NCBI RefSeq assembly: GCF_004345645.1
Contig: NZ_SLWS01000003.1
Location: 248,001 to 312,000 of the forward strand
Source of the DNA: Actinocrispum wychmicini
GTDB taxonomy: Bacteria > Actinomycetota > Actinomycetes > Mycobacteriales > Pseudonocardiaceae
DNA length: 64,000 nucleotides
Direction: 5' to 3'
Shown: one piece after another, positions 52,557-61,826 of the stretch
Layout of the letters: each line of letters begins with the position of its first letter
Numbering within the stretch: the stretch's first letter is position 1
The notes under the pieces: model-generated
The model's input: only the letters and a program-made list of their open reading frames with translations
Told to the model about the DNA's origin: nothing
Database searches by the model: none
Translations under genes and position numbers: made by a program

Positions 52557-53310
52557 TCAGGAAGCGCCCTTGAACCCCGTCCACAGGTCCCACACCATGT
52601 CGTCGAAGTAGATCGTGACAGGCGCGTCATTGTCCGACCTGGCTCCGGCGGTGACACCGTTGATCTGTCCAAGATGGCCGTCGTAGTTCGCGAACCAGGG
52701 ACTCCCGCTGGACCCGTTGATCACGGTACATCCGTCCAGTTGTACCCGCAGGTCGAACAAACTGATGGCTTCGGTCTGACCGTCGCATCGTTCCGGGGTA
52801 CCGGGCACGGCACCCCGGAGTTGCAACAGCGTGCGGTCGTTCAGGTAACCGGAATTGACGACGATGCCGTTCTGCCCGACCAGTTCGCCGATTTTGCCGT
52901 GACTGTTCGGCCGCAACGTGACAAACGCGAGGTCATAGTCGGGGTCGCCATAGTCCGACCAGCCCACGAATGTGGTCGCCGCACTCGCGTCGAATGTTCC
53001 CCACTGGCGGTTCGTCGGCTTGAACTTGATATTCGCGCGCCAGTGCCCCGCTGGTGCCGTCGGTCCGAACTCCGTGCTCGTCGAACGACGCGGCGATGGA
53101 CCACTGTTTGTTGGCGAGTGGTTGCGCCGATGCCGATGGCGGAAACAACAGGCTTCCCGCGGTGAGCGCGATCCCGGCAATCGCCGAAGGCAGCCGGCGC
53201 GCCAGTCTGGAACGACCGATTCCAAGGTGTCGTCCCGGGTGTGTCGCGCGTTCCTGGACGGTGAAATTCCCGTGGTGGGTACGGAAAGGGAATCCGGGAA
53301 CGCGCGACAC
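52557..53310 (-). pseudogene. Broken secreted trypsin-like (S1) protease gene
   Basis: Two frames hold parts of one secreted chymotrypsin-fold protein. The 5' part (about 53310-53045) encodes a signal peptide ending FPPSASA. The 3' part (about 53040-52557, another frame) encodes RPNSHGKIGELVGQNGIVVN, the catalytic Asp region DYDLAFVTL and the nucleophile Ser in NGSSGSPWF. The frames differ by one base, implying a frameshift near 53040. The segment that should hold TAAHC with the catalytic His is missing in both frames. So the gene has lost a piece and its frame, and is unlikely to make an active protease. Confidence 0.7.
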
Positions 53311-53316
53311 GGGGTT

Positions 53317-54570
53317 TCAGGACACGGTCACGCTATGGGAGGTGGTTACCCGGAGGGCTGCGCCGGCTGTGTCGAGGGCGTGTTCGCATTCTTCGATGGA
53401 ATCGCCCAACGCTGTGGCGTAGGCGATTCGGCCCCATACCGTGCCTTTGGGGGGTGGCGACACCACTGCGCCTGGGCGGGCGACGACCGTTGCCTGGTCA
53501 AGGGCGGCCGGCAGGTCCGTGTCGACGAACTTGACGGACTCGATGATGGTGTCGTCGTGGTCCACGTAGAAGAACCGGATGCCCGCGACGCGGTGTTCGG
53601 TTGGTTGGGCGGCCACCGGCAGGCCGCAGGCGGCTGAGGCGGCGACCACACCGGGGTCGATTCCGGTGGCCAGTCTGCCCAGGTACGGGATCATGTCGCC
53701 GCCGAGCCGGCCGTTGACCTCGATCAGCTGCGGGCCGGTGCTGGTGAGCATGTACTCGGTGTGCGTCCAGCCGTCCTTGAACCGCAGGGCGCTGTGGGTT
53801 TCCTGCAGGGCTGTGGTGAACGTGAAGTCGGTCAGGAGTGGGTCGTCGGCGTCCACGTAGTGGCCGATCTCCTCGGCGTACGGCGGATAGCCCACCACCT
53901 TTCGGGCTACGAACAAGGGGGTGACGTTGCCGTCCTGGACCACCGAGTCGACACTGATCTCCTCGCCGGTCACGCACTGCTCGACCAGGACCGGGTGGTC
54001 GCTGGCGTACACCACCGGGTCGGGCGGCTTGGTGTCGCGGGTGAACGCGAACATCTGGCGCAGCGAGGCCGGGTCGTTCACGCGCACCACGCCGAGGCTG
54101 GCGCCCAGGCCGCGGGGCTTGAGAATCGCCGGGTAGCCGACCTCCTCGGCCGCTGCCAGCGCGTCGGCCAAGGTCTTCACCGGAATGGACAACGGTTGTG
54201 CCACACCGGCTTCCGCCAACGCGACCCGGGTCTGTGCTTTGTCCCTCAGCCGCCACACCACGGCCGGGTCGCCGTTGCGCAGGCCGAGCGCTTGGGCGAT
54301 GTACGCGGTCGCCAGGATGCGGCCCTCGTCCCAGCACAGCACGCCGTCGACCGGGTCCGTCGCGTTCAGCCGCAGTGCCGCGTCGGCCATGGCCGGCCCG
54401 TCGATGGTGCTCGGCAGAACCGTCCAGCCGGACAGGTACTCGCACTCCCACGACGGTTCGGCGACGTGGAACAGATGCACCCGGAAGTCGGCGCTGATCG
54501 ATCGCAGGAGGTACTCCCGGTACACCCGCATCCCGGTGGCCACCACCAGGAGCAACGGTTTGCTAGCCAT
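53317..54570 (-). CDS. ATP-grasp ligase (first), L-amino-acid-ligase-like
   Basis: A 417-residue ATP-grasp enzyme. The Lys of the ATP-binding loop is in GYPAILKPRGLGASLGVVRV and the metal-binding Glu/Asn in LIEVNGRLGGDMIPYLGR. The C-terminus has the extension typical of BacD-like carboxylate-amine ligases. It should join a carboxylate, activated as acyl phosphate, to an amine and thus make a peptide bond without a carrier protein. It is the last gene of the leftward operon and overlaps the antiporter stop by 8 bp. A second ATP-grasp gene lies at 58741. Confidence 0.88.
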   Translation of the reverse strand: MASKPLLLVVATGMRVYREYLLRSISADFRVHLFHVAEPSWECEYLSGWTVLPSTIDGPAMADAALRLNATDPVDGVLCWDEGRILATAYIAQALGLRNGDPAVVWRLRDKAQTRVALAEAGVAQPLSIPVKTLADALAAAEEVGYPAILKPRGLGASLGVVRVNDPASLRQMFAFTRDTKPPDPVVYASDHPVLVEQCVTGEEISVDSVVQDGNVTPLFVARKVVGYPPYAEEIGHYVDADDPLLTDFTFTTALQETHSALRFKDGWTHTEYMLTSTGPQLIEVNGRLGGDMIPYLGRLATGIDPGVVAASAACGLPVAAQPTEHRVAGIRFFYVDHDDTIIESVKFVDTDLPAALDQATVVARPGAVVSPPPKGTVWGRIAYATALGDSIEECEHALDTAGAALRVTTSHSVTVS

Positions 54571-55858
54571 CGAACACCCTTTCCCGCACCCGTTCCTCGT
54601 CGCTGACCGCGATCCGCCGCATGGCGAAACGCAACGACGGCGGTGCCATCAGTGAGGTCACGATCGCCACCAGCACGATGATCGTGTAGGTGGCCGTGCT
54701 CAACACGCCCAGCCGCAGGCCGACCATGGCGACGATCACCTCGATCACGCCACGGGCGTTCAGGCCCGCGCCGAGCGCCAGCCCCTCCCAGTGCCCGAGC
54801 CGGCTGGCCCGCGCGCCGAGATAGGCGCCCACGAACTTGCCCACGATCGCGGCCACCAGCACCGCCACGGCGGCGCCGAGCACCGCCGGACGGCCCAGTT
54901 CGGTGAGGTCCATCCGCAGCCCGGCGGTGGCGAAGAAGATCGGCGCGAGGACGGACATCACCACTGTCCGCAGTGGCGCGAGCCGACCCAGCGTGACGTG
55001 CCGCGACGACCCGATCACCATGCCGCACAACAGTGTTCCGAACACCGGCTCCAACCCGACCGCCTGGGTCCCGGCGGCGGCCAGCAACAGCAGCACGACC
55101 ACCGCGGTGATGCTGACGGCAGGTTCGGTCGACCGGTTGGCCAGCCGCATGGTCGCGTTCACCAACGGCCGTCCGATGACGTACGTGAACACGACGACAC
55201 CGAGCAACCCGGCCACCGACAGCGCCACCTGACCGGTACTCAGCCCGGTGGTCGCCAGCGCCGACACCAGGGACAGCCCGAGCCAGCCGACGACGTCGTC
55301 GACCGTGGCCGCGCTCATGATCAGCTGCCCCATGTCCCGGTGCAGCAGCCGCATTTCCAGCAGGGTCTTCGCGATCACCGGGATCGCGCTGACCCCCATG
55401 GCGACGCCGAGGAACGACGCGAACACCACCCGGTCGGTGCCCGAGGTGAGCAGGAACGCGGGCAGCACGAACCCGAGCCCGACACCCAGCCCGAGCGGCA
55501 CGAGCAGCCCGCCCGCACTCACCTTGACCGCGGTGAGTCCCTTGCGGCGCACCATACCGAGGTCCATGTGGATCCCGGTGATGCCGACGAGCAGCAACAC
55601 GCCCAGCTGGCCGACGGCGTCCAACAGGTGCTGCTGGTTGGGATCGTGCGGCAGCAGCCAGGTGGACACGGCTGGCGCCACGTGCGCGAGCAGCGACGGT
55701 CCAATGAGGACGCCGGCGGCGAGTTCGCCGACCACGGCCGGCATCCGCAGCCGTACGGCTAGTCGGCCCAACACGAGCGCCAGCCCCAACAACAGGCCGA
55801 CCTGGAGCAGGAACAGCAGCATCCCGTGGGCGCTGACCGGGGCGACCGGGTCAGTCAT
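54563..55858 (-). CDS. Cation/proton antiporter, CPA2 (Kef-like) family
   Basis: A 431-residue membrane protein with about 12 helices and no nucleotide-binding domain. MPAVVGELAAGVLIGPSLLA, the conserved MSAATVDDVVGWLGLSLVS (ion-site Asp pair) and LNARGVIEVIVA are CPA2 marks. It overlaps the binding-protein gene by 8 bp and the ATP-grasp gene by 8 bp, so it belongs to the operon. Antiporters of this type also appear in peptide-antibiotic clusters, where they are assigned to export. True substrate unknown. Confidence 0.9.
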   Translation of the reverse strand: MTDPVAPVSAHGMLLFLLQVGLLLGLALVLGRLAVRLRMPAVVGELAAGVLIGPSLLAHVAPAVSTWLLPHDPNQQHLLDAVGQLGVLLLVGITGIHMDLGMVRRKGLTAVKVSAGGLLVPLGLGVGLGFVLPAFLLTSGTDRVVFASFLGVAMGVSAIPVIAKTLLEMRLLHRDMGQLIMSAATVDDVVGWLGLSLVSALATTGLSTGQVALSVAGLLGVVVFTYVIGRPLVNATMRLANRSTEPAVSITAVVVLLLLAAAGTQAVGLEPVFGTLLCGMVIGSSRHVTLGRLAPLRTVVMSVLAPIFFATAGLRMDLTELGRPAVLGAAVAVLVAAIVGKFVGAYLGARASRLGHWEGLALGAGLNARGVIEVIVAMVGLRLGVLSTATYTIIVLVAIVTSLMAPPSLRFAMRRIAVSDEERVRERVFDG

Positions 55859-57602
55859 CCAGATACCAGTTCTCGGGGTTGATCATCCCGAACGGGTTGA
55901 CCGGCTCGAAGCCCCTGAGGTTGTTGGCCACCTCGAACAGCCGGATCGGGAAGTTCGGGTTGAAGATGACCGGCACCTGCTCGGCGATGAAGTTCTGGTA
56001 CTCGTACAGCACGTCCACGTCGTCCGTGGTGACCGTGCGTTCGATCAGCTCGTCCGCGGCCGGGTCGTGGTAGTGGCCGAAGTTGCCGCCCGCGTCGGTC
56101 TTGAACAGAATCTCGCCGGTCGGGTGGTGGTACACCCAGCCGCCGTTCCAGCAGCACATCTCCCATGTGCAAGGCGTTTCCTCGCACGGGTAGCACGGCG
56201 CGTCCTCGGCGACGAGAATTGACCCGTACACCTCCTCCAGGCGCAGCTCGATGCCGGCCGCCGCCGCGTCGGCCTTGTACTTCGTCATCAACCGGGTCAG
56301 CGCCGGCCGCCCTTCGACGTAACGCATCAGGAACGAGAGCTTGGTGCCCGCGGGTATACCTTCGCCGGCCTTCGCTGGATCCATGCATACCGCGGGCGTG
56401 ACGCTGGTGTCCCAGCCGTGGTCGGCCAGCAACTGCCGGGCGTGGTCGACGTCGAACGGCAACGGCCACGCACCTTCGCGCTGCTGCGGCGCCACCAGGT
56501 CGGTCACCGGCATCATCGGGACGGGCCCGTTCTGCCGGTACGCGTACCCCTGGTAGATGTCCCGGACCGCGGAGTCCTGGTCGAGCGTGCTCTGCAGGGC
56601 CTGCCGGACGTACGTCTGGGCGAACAGCTTGCCGACTACAGTCGGGTTGTTGAAGTTCAGGCTCGTGTACCGGATACAGTATGCAGTCTGCGGCACGAGC
56701 GTGTAGTGCTCGGCCAAGGGGTTGACACCGGCCTTGGCGAAGCTCAACGGCAGGTAGCCGACCTGGACCGCGGCCGGGTCGCCGCGCAGCAGCTCGTACT
56801 CCTGCTCGTCGGACTGGAACGGGATCTGCCGGAACTCGTCCAGATACGGCTTGTTCGGCCCGGAGTAGTGCTCGTTGGGCACGAACGTCACTTCGCCCTC
56901 AAGCGTGTAGCTCTTCAGCCGCCACGGCCCGCTGACCGTGCTCCAAATCGGACTGTCCGCCCAGTGGGTGCGGTGCTCGTTGCCCTCGGCGACGATGTCA
57001 CCCTGCGCGGCCATCAGAAACTGGTACACCGCTTCGACATCCGCGAGGTCGCCGGACGCGTTGGCCGGGCCGTCGGCGGTCCGGTCCCACGATGTGGGCA
57101 ACGGCGTGATGGTGCTCAGCTGGTTCATCAGCACCCACCGTCGCGAGTAGACCTTGTCGAACGTGAACGAGACGGTGTCGTGCGCGATCTTGCCGTACGA
57201 CACGAGGTTGTCCGGGAAGTAGCCCGGCACGTACTCGCCGTACCGCGCGCCCTTGACCTTCATCAGGTTCACCCAGAACAGCACGTTGTCCGCGCACAGG
57301 GTCTCGCCGTTGGACCACTTCCACGGCTTGACGCGGACGGTGACGGTCAGCCCGTCCTCGCTCCACACCGGCGGCTCGCCGATACTGTTGGCGTAGTCGA
57401 CCTCGGGGGTGCCGTCGCTGCCGAAGAAGTACAGCGTCCGGTACATCAGGGCCTGGAACTCCAGGATGTTGCGGGTGCCCATCCGTTCGGCCGGGGTGAA
57501 CGGGAAGATCACCGCGGGCGGGAAGCCGGGCGCGCAGGCCCAGGTCACCGTGCCGCCCCGGCGGGGCTCCTTCGAAACTCGCTCAGGCAGGGTCTGCGTC
57601 AT
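55851..57602 (-). CDS. Oligopeptide/nickel-type solute-binding protein without signal peptide
   Basis: 583 residues of the SBP_bac_5 family: VRVKPWKWSNGETLCADNVL, FVPNEHYSGPNKPYLDEFRQ and AQTYVRQALQSTLDQDSAV are typical of periplasmic oligopeptide-binding proteins. The start at ATG 57602 gives MTQTLPERVSKEPRRGGTVT, which has no Sec/Tat signal and no lipobox. No ABC permease or ATPase gene is nearby. A Cys-rich segment near residue 480 (CYPCEETPCTWEMCC) is unusual. Overlaps of 4 bp and 8 bp with neighbours tie it to the hydrazine-type operon. It may bind the product or an intermediate inside the cell. Confidence 0.88.
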   Translation of the reverse strand: MTQTLPERVSKEPRRGGTVTWACAPGFPPAVIFPFTPAERMGTRNILEFQALMYRTLYFFGSDGTPEVDYANSIGEPPVWSEDGLTVTVRVKPWKWSNGETLCADNVLFWVNLMKVKGARYGEYVPGYFPDNLVSYGKIAHDTVSFTFDKVYSRRWVLMNQLSTITPLPTSWDRTADGPANASGDLADVEAVYQFLMAAQGDIVAEGNEHRTHWADSPIWSTVSGPWRLKSYTLEGEVTFVPNEHYSGPNKPYLDEFRQIPFQSDEQEYELLRGDPAAVQVGYLPLSFAKAGVNPLAEHYTLVPQTAYCIRYTSLNFNNPTVVGKLFAQTYVRQALQSTLDQDSAVRDIYQGYAYRQNGPVPMMPVTDLVAPQQREGAWPLPFDVDHARQLLADHGWDTSVTPAVCMDPAKAGEGIPAGTKLSFLMRYVEGRPALTRLMTKYKADAAAAGIELRLEEVYGSILVAEDAPCYPCEETPCTWEMCCWNGGWVYHHPTGEILFKTDAGGNFGHYHDPAADELIERTVTTDDVDVLYEYQNFIAEQVPVIFNPNFPIRLFEVANNLRGFEPVNPFGMINPENWYLDD

Positions 57603-57937
57603 CGGGGTTCCACCTCCAGTAACCGCGAGGTGCCCGTCGCGGCGTGCGAGCCGAAGCGTTCCCAGACCTCGTCGAGTTGGATCCGGCCGTCGGCCAGGAA
57701 GCTCGGGGTGCTCTCGCACCGGCCCGAGATGACCTCGCCGCTGTCGAGGACGATGGAGTACGCGAACCGCAGCCGTCCGTCCGGCGCGCATGTGCCGGTG
57801 AGGGCGCCGCGGCGGGCGTGACCGCCGCTGAACTCGCCCCACAGCAGGTCGCCGTCCTGCCGGTACACCGCGACCCGGCCCTCGGCGTCCTGCTCGGCCG
57901 GACGGAACCGTCGCCCGTCATAGTCGATCACTGTCAT
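57599..57937 (-). CDS. Small conserved protein of unknown function
   Basis: 112 residues from ATG 57937, overlapping both neighbours (ATGA). IDYDGRRFRP, DGDLLWGEFSGG and ISGRCESTPSFLADGRIQLD form repeated short beta-hairpin motifs, suggesting a small beta-barrel. Similar short proteins occur widely in bacteria, some misnamed N-acetylglutamate synthase. No catalytic residue set is recognisable. Operon membership suggests a role in the same pathway. Confidence 0.75.
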   Translation of the reverse strand: MTVIDYDGRRFRPAEQDAEGRVAVYRQDGDLLWGEFSGGHARRGALTGTCAPDGRLRFAYSIVLDSGEVISGRCESTPSFLADGRIQLDEVWERFGSHAATGTSRLLEVEPR

Positions 57938-58740
57938 TCCTCTCGAAGCTCGAGGGCGCAGCACTTGGCGCCGCCGCCGGCTTTCAGCAGTTCGGTCACG
58001 TCCACGCCGATCGGTACGAACCCGGCCACCCGCAGCCGGTCGATCAGGCCGGTGGCCTGCCCGGACAGCAGGACGTGCCGGCCGTCGGAGATCGCGTTCA
58101 GGCCGAACACCTCGGCGTCGGCGCGGTTCGCGGTGATGGCGTCCGGGTACAGCTCGCGCAGGACGGCCTGGCTCGCCGCGGCGAACGCGCCGGGGTAGTA
58201 CATGACTTCCTCGTGGTCGAGGACCGCGAGGGCGGTGTCCAGGTGGTAGAAGTTCGGGTCGACCAGTTCGAGCGGGACCACCGGCAGGCCGAACGCCGCC
58301 CGTGCCTCGTCGTGCGACCGGTGGTCGGTGCGGAACCCGGTGCCGGCCAGGATCCGCTCGCCGGTCACCAGGTAGTCGCCTTCGCCCTCGTTGACGAACC
58401 GGGCGTCGATCACCGGGAAACCGTGGTCACGGAACCAGGTCTGGTACGCGGGTGACTCGTCGACCCGTTGCGGGTAACGGAACTTGGCCGCCAGTACCCG
58501 GCCGGCCACCATGGTGGCGCCGTTCGCGGCGAACACCATGTCGGGCTGGCCGGGCAGCGGCGTGATCTCGTCCACCCGGTGGCCCAGCCCGAGCAGCAGG
58601 TTGCGCAGGCGTTCCCACTGCACCACGGCGGTTGGCGTGTCCGTGGGCTTGTCCGGCTCCATCCAGGGGTTGATGGAGTAGGTGACCTCGAAGTGGGTCG
58701 GCGGGCACATCAGGAACCGCCGGGGTCGGGCTGATCGCAC
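57934..58740 (-). CDS. DDAH/amidinotransferase-family guanidine-modifying enzyme
   Basis: 268 residues from GTG 58740 (GGAGG site), starting at the base after the previous stop. The fold is that of dimethylarginine dimethylaminohydrolase and arginine amidinotransferases. MVFAANGATM, NEGEGDYLV (Glu), FYHLDTALAV (catalytic His) and GGGAKCCALEL (nucleophile Cys at the end) are all present. Such enzymes convert arginine-type guanidines to citrulline, or move the amidino group. In this operon it may modify an N-hydroxy- or hydrazino-arginine-like intermediate. Exact substrate unknown. Confidence 0.85.
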   Translation of the reverse strand: MRSARPRRFLMCPPTHFEVTYSINPWMEPDKPTDTPTAVVQWERLRNLLLGLGHRVDEITPLPGQPDMVFAANGATMVAGRVLAAKFRYPQRVDESPAYQTWFRDHGFPVIDARFVNEGEGDYLVTGERILAGTGFRTDHRSHDEARAAFGLPVVPLELVDPNFYHLDTALAVLDHEEVMYYPGAFAAASQAVLRELYPDAITANRADAEVFGLNAISDGRHVLLSGQATGLIDRLRVAGFVPIGVDVTELLKAGGGAKCCALELREE

Positions 58741-59985
58741 TTAGTCCTCCAGGGTGACTTTGATCTTGCCCGCGAGCGCGGTCATGGTGGCGAACGCGTC
58801 GTCGCGGGACGTGCCCGTGGTGCCGAGGAACCCGAAGATGGTGTTCCCGTCGGGCGGCCGCAGGATCGTGTCGCCGGGCCGGGCGGTGATCTTGAGCAGG
58901 AACGCCTTGTCCGACTCGCTCACCTCGGGCGGCACGTCGATCTCGCGGACCACGCCGCCGTCGCAGATCAGGCACATCGCGGTGATGTGCGTCCCGGTCG
59001 GCCAGTAGTGCCGGACCTGGGGGCGCACCCCGCGGCCGATGTCCACGACCGCGCGGATCGGGTCGTGTTCGGCGGTGAGCCGGGCGATCATGTCCAGCCC
59101 GCCGCCGCCGACCCGGGCGGCGATCTCCAGCAGGTGGGGTTTTCCGTCGTGGAAACGGACTTCGGCGTGCATGACGCTGCGCCGCAGGCCTTGCGCGTGG
59201 GCGGCCGCCCGGACCGCGTGGTGCACCCGGGCGAGATCCTCGGCGGGCAGTGAGGTGGGGGCGTGGTGTACGTCGTCGTCGAAGTTCTGGCCCTCGGCGG
59301 TGATCCGGTCGACGACCGAACCCAGGTACACCTCGTCGTCCCAGGCGACCGCCTCCATCAGGTACTCGCGGCCGTCCAGGAACGACTCGACCAGCAGGCC
59401 CTGCGGACCCAGGTCGATCCCGTCGGCCTCGGCGGACACCCAGAACATGTCGTGGATGCCCTCGATGGCCTGGGTGAACCGCAGTTCCATCTCCTCGGCG
59501 GAGTCGACCCGGAACACGAAGTGGCTGCCCGCGCCTAGGGTCGGCTTGAGGATGGCCGGATACCCGAACTCCTCGCCCGCGGCCAGCGCGTCGGCCAGTT
59601 CGGTGACGAACCGGAAGCGGGGGACAGGCACGCCCGCGCGCTCGTACGCCTGGCGCATCAAGTACTTGTTGCGGCTGGTACGGGCCGCTTCGACGCCGAT
59701 GGTCGGCAGGCCGAGCGCTTCGGCGATGGCCGCGACGGCGATGACGGCCGCCTCGGAGAACGTGATCACGCCGTCGAACTGCTCGGTCGTGTGCCATTCC
59801 TTGGCGCACGCGATCATCTCGTCGATCTTCTTCGTCCCGACCAGCCGGTAGTGGTCGGCCGGCCAGAAGTCCTCGGTGCCCTCGCCGTTCAGCACGTACA
59901 GGTCGACGCCGAGGTCCTGCACCTGGCGGTAGCGGGACTGGTAGTAGTTCAGGTACTGGCGCGTTTCGACAGTCAGCAGTTTCAT
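58741..59985 (-). CDS. ATP-grasp ligase (second)
   Basis: 414 residues from ATG 59985, overlapping the MetRS-like stop (ATGA). FGYPAILKPTLGAGSHFVFR (ATP-binding Lys) and HLLEIAARVGGGGLDMIARL (metal ligands) place it with carboxylate-amine ligases that make dipeptides. A C-terminal domain with LLKITARPGDTILRPP is typical of the BacD group. It differs clearly from the ligase at 53317, so two successive amide bonds could be made. Confidence 0.88.
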   Translation of the reverse strand: MKLLTVETRQYLNYYQSRYRQVQDLGVDLYVLNGEGTEDFWPADHYRLVGTKKIDEMIACAKEWHTTEQFDGVITFSEAAVIAVAAIAEALGLPTIGVEAARTSRNKYLMRQAYERAGVPVPRFRFVTELADALAAGEEFGYPAILKPTLGAGSHFVFRVDSAEEMELRFTQAIEGIHDMFWVSAEADGIDLGPQGLLVESFLDGREYLMEAVAWDDEVYLGSVVDRITAEGQNFDDDVHHAPTSLPAEDLARVHHAVRAAAHAQGLRRSVMHAEVRFHDGKPHLLEIAARVGGGGLDMIARLTAEHDPIRAVVDIGRGVRPQVRHYWPTGTHITAMCLICDGGVVREIDVPPEVSESDKAFLLKITARPGDTILRPPDGNTIFGFLGTTGTSRDDAFATMTALAGKIKVTLED

Positions 59986-61460
59986 CGTGCGGCTCCTACG
60001 AGCTGGTCGACGGCGGGCAGCCGGGGCAGCCGGGTCGCGGTCCGGACGTCCAGGTCGGCGGTGGCGTCGATCAGGATCGGCGCGGCGCCGGCCAGCAGCG
60101 CGCGCACCTGCGGCAGCAGATCCTCGGGCGCGGTCCTGGCCTCGGCCACCAGCCGGGCCAGTTGGGTGACGACGGTGTCCGCGGCGCGGCTCATGCTGAA
60201 CGCGGGCAGCTCGTAGCAGGCGCGGAACCGTTCGGTCATCGCCTCGGCCTTGCGCTGTCCGACGGCGGTTAGTGAGTGCTCACTTACCAGGGACGCGAGT
60301 TCGTTCCACGGCTCGACCAGGCGCCGGGTGACCACGCGACGCAGCGCCTCGGTGGTGAAGTTGGTCCGTTGCAGCTCCGGGGCGGTCAGCGCGAGGTGGA
60401 ACCGGACCAGGTCGCGCGGGATCCCGGCGAGCAGGTCGACCGCGTGGATCAGGTGGTTGCGGCTGGTCGAGAACTTGTCGTCGGCCAGGTCGTAGAACTC
60501 GTTGCAGACGTTGCCGGCCGGAGTCACGTACCGGTCCCCGTGGGCCATCAGCGTCACCAGGTCCATCAGGCCCCAGTGGTAGACGTTGTCGTAGCCGTGG
60601 AAGTAGACGAGCCGCGTGCCCTGACCGGCGCGCCAGTGGTCGTCGTACCGGTTCGTCGGCTCAGCGGACGACGTGCTGTACATGACCGCCGGCATCGCCT
60701 CGATCCACGGGTACAGCACCTGGCCCGGGGTCTCGGCGAACGGCGCCGGGATGCCCCACGTGCCGGGGATGGTGACCGGCGCGTCCGGCAGCGGGCGGGC
60801 CAGCAGCTCCTCGATCAGCTGCCGCCCGTGCGGCCGCCAGCCCTTGCGGTCCGCGAAGTACGCGGTCAGCCGGTCGCGGTAGGCCTCCATGGGCAGCACC
60901 AGGATGGTCTGCTCGCGGTACGTCACCGGGTCCGTCGGGTCCAGTGTGGACCGCGGGTTCAGCAGCTCGTCGAAGTTGTTCGGGTGGCCGCACCCCTCAC
61001 AGGCGCCGCCGCTGCTGCCGGCCAGGCACACCGGGCACGTCCCGGACACCAGGCCGTCGTACAGATACGTGCCGGCCCTGGTCGCGAACGGCAGCCGCAC
61101 TGTGCGGGTCCGCAGCTTGCCCTGCCGGTGCAACGCGGTGACGAAGTCCAACACCGACCGCCGGTAGTTGTCGTCGATCGGCGGCAGCGGGGACATCGAG
61201 ATGCCCATGCTGTCCAACGAATGCTGGATCGCCTTGGTGGACGCGGCGCACAGGTCTTCCGGCGTGGTGCCCAGGCGGTGCGCCGAGGTCACCACGTACG
61301 TCTGGCTGTCGTCGGTGCACGTCGTGTAGATCACCGACTGCCCGGTAGACCGCAGGTATCGGGCGTAGACGTCACCCGCGAGGTACGGGCCGGCCATGTG
61401 GCCGAGATGCAGGTCGCCGTTGGGCGTGGGAGTCGCGGCGACGATGATCGTCCTGGACAT
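59982..61460 (-). CDS. Methionyl-tRNA-synthetase-like enzyme of hydrazine synthesis
   Basis: A 492-residue class I synthetase core: HIGH motif PNGDLHLGHMAGPYLAGD, zinc-knuckle CPVC...CEGC (about residues 142-157) and KMSKS counterpart DDKFSTSRN. It is shorter than housekeeping MetRS and lies in a biosynthetic operon, immediately after a cupin gene (no gap) and two genes after an N-hydroxylase. In the characterised hydrazine synthetases (Spb40, ForK type) a cupin is fused to a MetRS-like domain, which activates an amino acid for esterification to the N-hydroxy group before N-N rearrangement. Here the parts are separate proteins. A true tRNA-charging or resistance role is the alternative. Confidence 0.85.
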   Translation of the reverse strand: MSRTIIVAATPTPNGDLHLGHMAGPYLAGDVYARYLRSTGQSVIYTTCTDDSQTYVVTSAHRLGTTPEDLCAASTKAIQHSLDSMGISMSPLPPIDDNYRRSVLDFVTALHRQGKLRTRTVRLPFATRAGTYLYDGLVSGTCPVCLAGSSGGACEGCGHPNNFDELLNPRSTLDPTDPVTYREQTILVLPMEAYRDRLTAYFADRKGWRPHGRQLIEELLARPLPDAPVTIPGTWGIPAPFAETPGQVLYPWIEAMPAVMYSTSSAEPTNRYDDHWRAGQGTRLVYFHGYDNVYHWGLMDLVTLMAHGDRYVTPAGNVCNEFYDLADDKFSTSRNHLIHAVDLLAGIPRDLVRFHLALTAPELQRTNFTTEALRRVVTRRLVEPWNELASLVSEHSLTAVGQRKAEAMTERFRACYELPAFSMSRAADTVVTQLARLVAEARTAPEDLLPQVRALLAGAAPILIDATADLDVRTATRLPRLPAVDQLVGAAR

Positions 61461-61826
61461 CTACGCGTCCGCGTCGCGCTCGACGAACCGGCCGGCCAGC
61501 TCGTTGTCCCACCAGATCGCGTACATCTGGAACTCGGCCGCGCCCTCGTTGACCACCTGGTGCGTGGAGTGCGGCGTGAAGTGCACGACGTCTCCCGCCA
61601 CGAACGGGGTCCGTCGGCCCTCGCAGATGATCTCCGCGGCGCCGGTCATCGCCACCCAGATCTCGTACTCGTGATGTTCGTGCGCGCCGGACGAAGCGCC
61701 GGGCGGCACCACGCACCACGAGCCCTCGAACGGCGCGTTCACCTCGGCCCACGGCATCAGGCGCCGCGCGTCCAACCCGTTGTCCAGCTTGAGCTCGGCC
61801 CGGTCGAACCGGCGGATCTCCATCAT
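61461..61826 (-). CDS. Cupin (candidate N-N bond-forming subunit)
   Basis: 121 residues from ATG 61826 (overlaps N-hydroxylase stop, ATGA). The metal-binding cupin motif GAHEHHEYEIWVAMTG supplies two His and a Glu, and VVHFTPHSTHQVVNEG the last His. In hydrazine-forming systems the zinc cupin domain rearranges the aminoacyl ester of an N-hydroxy-amine to an N-N linked product. Its place between the N-hydroxylase and the MetRS-like gene supports that role. As a lone cupin the sequence would be uninformative. Confidence 0.82.
   Translation of the reverse strand: MMEIRRFDRAELKLDNGLDARRLMPWAEVNAPFEGSWCVVPPGASSGAHEHHEYEIWVAMTGAAEIICEGRRTPFVAGDVVHFTPHSTHQVVNEGAAEFQMYAIWWDNELAGRFVERDADA

Noticed and set aside
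59982..61460. Housekeeping methionyl-tRNA synthetase or antibiotic-resistant copy
   Set aside because: It is shorter than MetRS, has a changed KMSKS motif (KFSTS) and is embedded with overlaps in a biosynthetic operon directly after a cupin gene.
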